A stretch of DNA of 64,000 nt from an uncultured Gemmatimonadota bacterium (lineage in GTDB: Bacteria; Gemmatimonadota; Gemmatimonadetes; Gemmatimonadales; Gemmatimonadaceae). Of this stretch, positions 37,171 through 46,100 are shown in pieces (position 1 is the stretch's first letter; the number at the start of each line of letters is the position of its first letter). Position numbers and translations under genes: made by a program. The stretch covers positions 62,001 to 126,000 of the forward strand of contig CADEDA010000007.1 of NCBI GenBank assembly GCA_902825965.1. The letters are read 5' to 3'. A model generated the notes under the pieces. The model searched no databases. It was not told where the DNA came from and saw only the letters and a program-made list of their open reading frames with translations.

Positions 37171-40100
37171 GTGCAACGTTCCCCGAACCGTTGTCAGGCG
37201 AGTTCGAAGCGCGAGGACGCGTTGGCCCGCGTGCGGCGGCACGGTGCCGTCGCGGTGGCGCTGCTCTCCTCGGCGCTGGTGATGGTCGCCGCCACGGGTC
37301 GCGGCGCGCTCGCGCAGGCGGGCGATCCCAACTGGACCGCGACGCTGGTGGTGCGTCCCACCCCCAGCCCCTACCTCTCGGACTGGTCGCGCGATCCGGG
37401 CATCGCGCAGCTCTCGGTGTTCTACCGCGGCAACGCGACCGTCGACTACCGCATCGAGGCGATCATCACCGCCACCGGGCGCGGCGAGATCGGGCGCGCC
37501 GCCAGCCCGCTGCAGACCGTGCCGTTCGGGCCGTACTCGCAGCTCTACACCACCACCACGCTGCTCGACTGGCAGGCGTTCAACTACGATCCCGCCGCGC
37601 GGGACATCGCGCTGCGCACCGGTCTGTTGCCCGAAGGGGAGTACCGCATCTGCGCGCAGCTCCGTACGCCGCAGGGCAATGCGCTGCTGGTGGAGGCCTG
37701 CGACGACTTCCGCATCAGCTATCCCGATCCTCCGCAGTTGCTCGCGCCCGCCAATGGCAGTGGCGTGATGATCCCGCAGCCGGCCTTCCAATGGATGCCG
37801 GCGCAGTTGGGTCCCGGGCTCACCGCGCGGTATCGGCTCCGCATCGCGCGACGCCTGCCGAGCCAGGCGCCGCAGGTCGCGCTGCAGGGGAACATCCCGC
37901 AGCACGAAGTGGAGGTGGAGGGCGCGCCGTTCCACGTCTATCCGCCCGACGCGCTCCCGTTGGAAGTGGGGCAGGAGTACGTATGGCAGGTGGAGTTGCT
38001 CGCACCCGATGGTGCCGCGCTGGGCAGCAATGGCCGGCGCAGCGAGATCTTCTCGTTCACGTGGGGCACCACGCGCACCGGGCCGATCACCGTTGCCACC
38101 AATGTGTTCCCCGACTCCATCGAGCTCATCCCCGGCCGCGCCTGGATCACGGGGCTCGGGGAGGTCTCCTTGCGCGAGTCGCCGGGCGAGTACTGGCTGT
38201 CCGGCCGGGCGCAGCTCGTGGCACCGAGCATCTTCTCGCGACGCATCCCGATCGAGCTGCGCGAACTGACGCTCGACCGCTCGGCGCTCCCGGCCGTCCG
38301 TATCACCGCGGGTGACGCGAGCGCGGGGCTCCGGGCGGACGACATCCCGTTGCTCTCGCGCGGGAACTTCGTGCGCTTTACCGGGCTGAGCTTCTCGCCC
38401 ACCGCCGGCATGACACTCGCCGGCGAGCTGACCTTGCCCGGACGCCCCAACCTGCCGCTCGGCGGTCGCGTGCGGATCACGCCGGCCGGACTCGACGGTG
38501 TGCTCACGGCGGAGTCGTCGGGGACGGCGCGGCTGGTGGACATCGGTGGGGACCCGGTGCGTTTCACGGTGGCGCGGGCGAGTGTCGCGTTCCCGCAGGC
38601 GCGTGCGAGCTTCGTCGGTGGCCTCGAACTCTTCGGCCACGATGTCGGCTGCAGCAATGTGTCCGGCGACGCGGAGGCCGGCGGCAGTTTGACGGTGCGC
38701 GTCGTGTGCTCGCCGACCACACCGCTATCGCTGATCCCCGGCGTCGATCGCTTCCAGCTCGCACTCGCCGGGGTCGCCGGGCAGGTGGCCGTGGATCTCA
38801 CGACCGGTGCCGTGACGCCCACACTCTCGGCGGCGGCGGCGCTCACGATGGACGCGGGCATCGCCTGTTCGGCTGACTTCGAGCTCGGGGTCACGGCCAG
38901 CGGGGTGACGACCAACGACTTCCGGCCCAACTGTGATGCCGGCGACGGCAGCGCGGCGCTGGGTGTCGTGCAACTCGCGCTCTCCGCCCTGCGGATCGAG
39001 CGGTTCGGCTACACCGCGGGCCGTGGCTTCGACTTCGCGATGGCCCTCGATGCGACGCCGTCGATCCCCCTGCTCGAGGGACTCGCCATCCCGTCGCTGG
39101 CCGGTGTGCAGATCACACGCGACGGGATGCGATTCCCTTCCATGGATGTGGCCATCCCCGGCAGCGGTATCACGGCTGGCGGGTTCGGATTCCGCGTCTC
39201 GCGGGTTCGCCTCCCCGCGTTCACGCTGTCGTGGACCGATTGGCAGGCCAACAATGGCGACGGTTTCGACTTCGGCTTCGACGCGGCGCTGACCCTGCCG
39301 TCCCTTGGGGCGGGCGCCCCGAGTTGCCTGGCGGGGGATGCGATCACGCTGCGGGACGTGGGGATCCGCAGCGGCCGCTTCCGGGCGACGATCGTGCCGC
39401 GCGACTTCGCGACCGGCAGCTGCGTGTTCCCGCTCGGTCCCGCCGGGTTCGAGCTCACGCGGCTCGGTGGTGCGCTCGCGATCGGCATCGCGGGCCCGAG
39501 CGTCTCGCTCGACTCACTGCCCGAGGCGAACGGCGCGATCGTGCTGCCGCCGGCGCTGAGCTGCGACGGCTCGCCGCGCATGACCTTGGGGACTGCCGCG
39601 CTGCGCTTCGGTCCCAACGGGCGGGTGTTCGGACGGGTGAGCGGACTCGCCCCGCCGTGTCCGATCGACCTCGCGGCGGTACAGGTCCGCATGCGCGACG
39701 CGTCGCTCGACCTCGGCGATCGGGCGGACGGTCCGCAGGTGATGATCCTCCGTGCGGAGGCGGAGGCGACGTTCGCGATCGCGACGACGCCCGTGCGCGG
39801 CGCGGGACGGATCGGCGTGGATCTCGTGCAGCAGCGCCTCACCGAGGGCTCGCTCACCTTCACCGGTCCGCTCCGGCTCGACCTGCCGCGTGAGAATCCG
39901 GTGCTCTCGTTCGAGCTCTCGCGGGTCACGCTCGACACGCTGGGCATCACCGTCGATGGGCGCAATCGCCTCGTGTTGCCGGGCGCCCCGGCCATCGCCA
40001 CGACGTTCAACGCGCTCACGCTCGATCCGCGCACCATGCAGGTGCTCGCCGGCGAAGCGCGGTTCGATGCGCCGTTCGGATTCGAGGTCGGCATCAATGA

Positions 40101-43100
40101 GGGCGGGCTCGCCTGGCGCGCGGTGGCGCGCGGGGCGGCACTCGGCCTGACCGTCGGGCTGCGCGTGGACCTGCCGGAGTCGATCATCCTCGACCGGGCG
40201 GGCTTCCGCGCGGCCGGCACCGGTGATGCGCGGCTGATCTTCGACGGACGCACGTTCGAGTCGCTCGCGTCCACCTTCAGCGACGACTTCGGTGTGGACC
40301 TGCAGCGCTTCGCGGTCACGCAGGGACGGTTGGACCTGCGGCTGCGCGACCAAGTCGTCGCGACGATCGACCGCAACGGCTTCCATCCCAACCTCGCCGT
40401 GATCGGCATGGGCCTGTTGCCCGCGCGACTGCCGTTGCCGAACACCAGCGTCGCCTACCTGCAAGTGCGCAGTGCGGTCGATTCGTCGCTGCTCGTGGAT
40501 GTGGAGACCGTGAGTGGCGGGGGCCTGCGCGTTCGGACGCGGCCTGGGCAGCCCGTGGGACTGGTGTTCCCGGCGCTGCAGGGCGGCCGCGCGGCCGCAC
40601 CGCAGGTGGACGTGAACTTCGACCTCACCTTCGATGGATTGCTCGAAGGCCTGCGCAGCGGGCGACTCGACCTGCGGATCCCGGAGGCCTCGCGTGCGGC
40701 ATTCGACCTCACGGCGCTCGGGATCCCGTTCGCGGCGGATTCGTTCGCCATCGCGCCCGGACCGGGGGGCGGCCCCACGCGGGTCACGCTCGCCGGACGC
40801 ATCCCGCTCTTCGGCGGACCGCGCGGCGCCCCCGGCGCGGCGCAGTTGGTCCTCGATGCCGGTGGGTCGCTGGCCGGCTCGGTGCTGCTGCCGCTGAACG
40901 AACGCATCCCGCTCGTGAGCGGCAGCGAGCGGATCGCCTTGGCGGTGGACACCATCGCGGGCAGCTTCGACGTGAACTTCCCGTCGGGCCGCGTGCTGTT
41001 CGACTTGGCGCTGGCGGGTGGCGTGGAGATGGCGCTCGGCGGCGGCACGCCGACACGGGCCTCGGCGCGTGTCCGCGTCACGGATGAGGGCGTGCGCGTC
41101 AGCGACGTGGTGCTGCCCGAACTCGGGCCGCTCACGCGGATGGACATGGGCGGATTCGCGCTCAGCCTCGAGCGGCTCGCGATCCCGCGGCTGGAGTACG
41201 TCGCCGGACGCTGGGACTTCGAGCTGTCGCTCGACGCCGGCTTCCAGTTCCCCGGACTCGGCGACCTCCAGCTTCCCGCGTTGCGCGGCATCCTGATCAC
41301 ACCGACGGGCCTGACGATCCCCGAGTACGTGGTGCCCGAGTTCCCGGCGAGCACGAGACTCGTGGACTTGGATGGCTTCCAGGTGCGGCCGCTCGCGTTC
41401 CGGATGTCGCGGCTGTCGTTCGATTGGGCCCGTGGAGTCCTGCCGACGGACTTCGGGTTCGGCTTCGACTTCGAGCTCGGGTTCGGCGGACTGCCGGCCA
41501 GTGCGCCGCCCGAGCTGCGCAACCTGCGCGTCACCGTGCTCGACGCCGGCTACCGCAACGGGCGCGTGATCGGCCGGATCGAGCCGCGCGAGCTCGCGAC
41601 CCCGGTGCCGTTGCCGCTCGGCGGCACGGCAGGCATCGACATCCTGCGCCTGGGCGGCACGCTCGGCGAGTCGGGCGGCGCGCAGGACGTCTCCGTGACC
41701 GTGGGCGGGCGATTCCGGCTGCCCGAGGAACTGCAGTGCCCCGCGGCCACCGGCGGTGCTCTCAACATGCCCGGCGCGACGCTCACGGTGACCGGCGCAG
41801 GGCAGGTGAGCGGGCAAGTCACCGGCCTCGTACCGCAGTGCCCGCTCGTGCTCGGACCGCTTGCCGTGCAGGTCACGCGGTCCCAACTCGACTTCAGCAT
41901 CGGCGGCAGCGGCGCGCAGCAGGCGCTGTTCGGACTGGACGGCACGCTCAAGCTCCCGCCGCCCCCCGGTGGCACGGACAGCATCGTCGCGGGCGGGTCG
42001 CTCACGGTGGATCTCGTCGCCGGACGGCTCACGGACGGCTTCATCGAGATCACCCGTCCGTTCGGCCTCGGCTTCCCGGCCGAGGACCCGGTGCTCACGT
42101 TCTCCGTGGCGCGCGCCCGCCTCGACACGCTCGGCTTCACGCTCACCGGTGAAGGAGGACTGAACCTCGACGACGGCGCACGGATCGGCGTGAGCTTCAA
42201 CCGGTTCGCGCTGGACCTGCAGACGTTCCGCGTACGCAGTGGCTCGGCGTCGTTCACGAGTTCATTCGCTCTCGGCGCCGAGGTCGCGGCCGGCGGTGGG
42301 CTGCAGTGGCGTGCGTTGCCCGCCGGTGCGCCGCCGCTCACCACGGACGGGTTCCGGCTCGTGCTGCCGGATGTGGTCGGCATCGACTCGCTCGGGCTGC
42401 GGGTGAGCGGGACCGCGCGGGCGATGGTCCGCGTGGGCGATGAGTCGCTGGACAGCCTCAGTGTGGAGTTCCGCAACCAGTTCGCCCTCGGCCTCGAGCC
42501 CTTCGGCGTGCGACAGGGACGCGTGGACTTCATGAACGGCTCGGCGCTGATCGCACACCTGGACTCGACGGGCTTCTGGCCCGGTGACGTGTTCTCGGTG
42601 ATCCCGATCCCGGATCGCCTGGGGCTGCCGGACACCACGGTCGCGTTCCTGCAACTGCGCGAGGCGGGGCAGGCGGTGGTGGAGACCGAGACGGGTCCCA
42701 CCGGGCTCACGCTCCGGACGCGCGCGGGACGCGGTGTGCGGCTCGAGATCCCGGCGCTGCGCCAGGGTACCGAGGCCGCACCGTCGGTCGAGGTGCGATT
42801 CGACGTGACCGTGGATCCGCGCACCTTCGCGTTCGTGCGCGGCAGCATCACCGCGACCACACCGGAGGGGCAGGAGTCCTTGCTGCCGTTGCGGAACCTC
42901 GGCATCCCCATCGACATCACGGACCTCGCGTACGGGCCGACGCCGTCGGGCCCCTACGGCCTGCGGTTCGGCGCGCGGGTCACGTTGCCGCCGTCCATGG
43001 GTGACATCGAGGTGCGATTCGATTCGCTCACCATCAGTGAACGTGGCTTCAGCGGCACGGCGGAGGTCGGCACCTTCGCCACCACCTACGATCCCAGCGT

Positions 43101-46100
43101 ACGACCGGTGGTGACCAGCACGATCAGTCCGGAGCTGGGGATCGACGTGATCGGCGTACGGGCCGAGTTCCCGGAGGGCGGGACACCCCGGGTTCGGCTC
43201 GCGGGCGCTCTCCGGTCGAGCCTGTTCGCCGAGCCGGGGAGCGGCGGGACCCCGACCCCCGAAGCGATCTTCTTCACGGCGAGCGTGGGCGGTGCCGCGG
43301 GCTTCGAAGCCACGGTGGACCTCGCGGCCTTCGAGGGCCGCGACCTCCCGCTCGGTGTCGCCACGTTCACGCCGGCGAGCATCGAGGGCGTACCCGCACT
43401 CGCGGTCACGGCCAACGACAGCGAGTTCACCGTGCGGCTCTCGGGTACGTTCCGCGTGCCCGACCTCGCGCGCGACTTCGGCGTCACCGTCCGCGACCTC
43501 TCGATCGGCACGCGGGGCATCACCATCCCCGACGTGCGCATCGCCACGCCGGCCGAGGGACAGCGGTTCGACCTCTTCGGCCAGCAGTTCGTGCTCCGTG
43601 ACTCGGTGGGGGGCGGGGCGGACTATCCCGCGCTCGGCTTCCGCTACGTGGACAACGTGCTGTCCGCGACCATGACGGGCGCGATCACGCTGTTCCCCGG
43701 CGCCGAGTACGAGAACACCTCGCGGTTCTGGGGGCTGACCGTCACGTCGCAGGGGAACGTGTCGATCGCCGGCGCGACGCTGCTGAGCCGCTCGATCCCC
43801 ATCGTCGCGCCGGATGTGTTCACGCTGGACTCGGTGAACATCATCGATACGCAGTTGCGCATCGCGGCCAGCGTGCGCCTGCCGGAGCCGTTGGTACAGG
43901 CGCGCCAGCGGGCGACGATCGCGATCAACCCCGACGGCACGGTGTCCGGCAGCTTCCGCGTGGTGGCTTTGGCGGACGAGTCCGCCTGCTGCACCGGCGC
44001 GCAGTTCATCGACTTCGGCATCGCCAAGGTGCGCGTGCGGCACCTCAGCATGACGCTCGATGTCGCGGACCCGCGGTCGGGGGGCATCGAGGCGGTGGTC
44101 GATGCCTACCTGGGCACCGACGAGGAGGACCGGGCGCAGAACCACATCCGCATCGGCGACACCAGCGGCGGCACGGTGCTGCCCGGCCTGCGCATCGGGT
44201 TCGATGGGAGCGTGCTGTTCCAGAACTACGCCCTGGCGCGGGAGTTCAACTTCGACTTCGAGGTGCTGAACCTCCGCTTGACGGAGGTGGCCGCGCCGAC
44301 GGTGCCGGGGCAGTTCGGCGTGGTCATCAGCGGCGGGCTGTCGCTCAACATCGAGGCCGTGACGGGCTCCATCGAGTTCCAGCGCTTCGGCATCACCAAC
44401 CAGGGCGTCACGTTCCCGCCGGACGGCATCCGCGAGGCCTCCCTCAACATCGCCGACGTGCTCGCGGTGCGGCTGGCCGACCTGGTGTTCATCAACCGCG
44501 ACACCACCCTCACACTCGCGAACCCGGACGGCGGCGCCAGCAGCGACAGTGTCACGGTGACGGTGAGCCAGCTGATCTCGTTCGCGGGCTCGGTGAGCAT
44601 CGGCGGGGAGGACAATCCCGTCTTCGCCGGCAGCGTGGAGCGGTTCCTGTTCTACAAGGAGACCAGCGGCGGAACGACACTGATCATCCGGCGCGCCAGT
44701 CTCACGATGCAGAACATCCTGGAACTCACGGCGGATTTCCGCTTCCAGGAGACGGCGACGGGCTTCGGGATGGTGCTGGGGGCCCAGGCGCGATTGTTGA
44801 TCACGCCCGCGGTCGGCGTGCGCCTCTATGGCATGGTCTCCAACAACATCACGGCGGGCGACGGTCTGCGTGTCGGGATGTTCATCGCGATCACGGCACG
44901 CATCGACCTGTTCCCGGCGGTGGCGCTGACGGAGTTCGGCGCCGGGTTCTTCTACCGCCCCCGCGTCGCCGACGTGACCAATGCCTACATGATGGCCGGG
45001 CTCGACTCGGCGGCGATCAACCGCATCCAGTCGTCGCCGGCCGGCGCGCGCGATGCGGACTTCGCGGTCATGTTCTACGCCGCGATCGCCATCGTGTCGG
45101 AATCGGTCGTCGAGGGACGGGTCTTCATCTCGGTCACCTCCGAATCGTTCCTGCTGTACGGCGCGGCCACCTTGCTCGACCAAGGGGCCGAGAAGCTGTC
45201 GGGCGGGTTCTACCTCGTCATCGGACTGCGGGAGGCCTTCGCGGAAGGCTCCTTCTGGATCCGTGTGAACTACGAGCCGCTGGTGACGGGCGAGCTGATG
45301 ATCAACTTCTTCATCTACTCCGAGGATGCCTGGGGCATCCACGGGCAGATGAACCTGAATCTGCTGGGCTTCATCACCGCCAACTCCGACATCTTCGTCG
45401 GGCCGCCGGGCTTCCTGTTCAGCCTGGAGATCGGCGCACGGTTCGACATCTGGATCATCACCATCTCGGCCGGTTTCGAGGCCACCATCTGGTACCGGGA
45501 GGCCCTGGGCGAGGTCGGTGGGTACGTGCAGATCTACGTCGGACTCGAGTTGCTCGGCGGTCTCGTGAGTGCCGAGGCGCGACTCCGCGGTGCGTTCCTG
45601 CTGGCGCCGGACTGGATGCTCTATGCCTCGGCCAGCCTGCGGGTGAGCGTGGTCGGCATCTCGTGGGAGGGGACCATCTGGGCCAAGGCCCAGCCCTCGG
45701 GATGGTCGGGCGGCATGGGCTCGGATCCGACCATGGACGAGATGATCGCCCGGGCCCAGGCGGTGCGCGATGAGATGGAGTCGGCCCGCGACCGCGCGCT
45801 CGGGCTGGTCTCGGACGCGTCCGCGACGGCACCGGAGCTGCGGCGCTACAGCGCCGAGGAGCTCTCCCGCGCCTATGACCGCCTGAACGCCTTGAACGCG
45901 AACGCGCGGCGCTTCGTGAGTTCGCTGTCCGGCTACCTGGAGACGCGCAACGACTTCGGTCCGACGCCGCTGAACGAGCACATCCCGTGGTACACGCAGC
46001 ACGTCCTCGATGACGCCCGGGCGCCGCGCCTGCAGACCGCGGAAGCCGCGGCGGACCTCGACACGGCGATCGCCGGCATGGAGTCCGAGCGCACGCGGGT

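Noticed and set aside
42262-46002. A 1246-codon minus-strand frame opposite the giant gene
   Set aside because: Low-complexity Arg/His/Asp composition from antisense codons; the plus-strand giant has a signal peptide and repeated domains.
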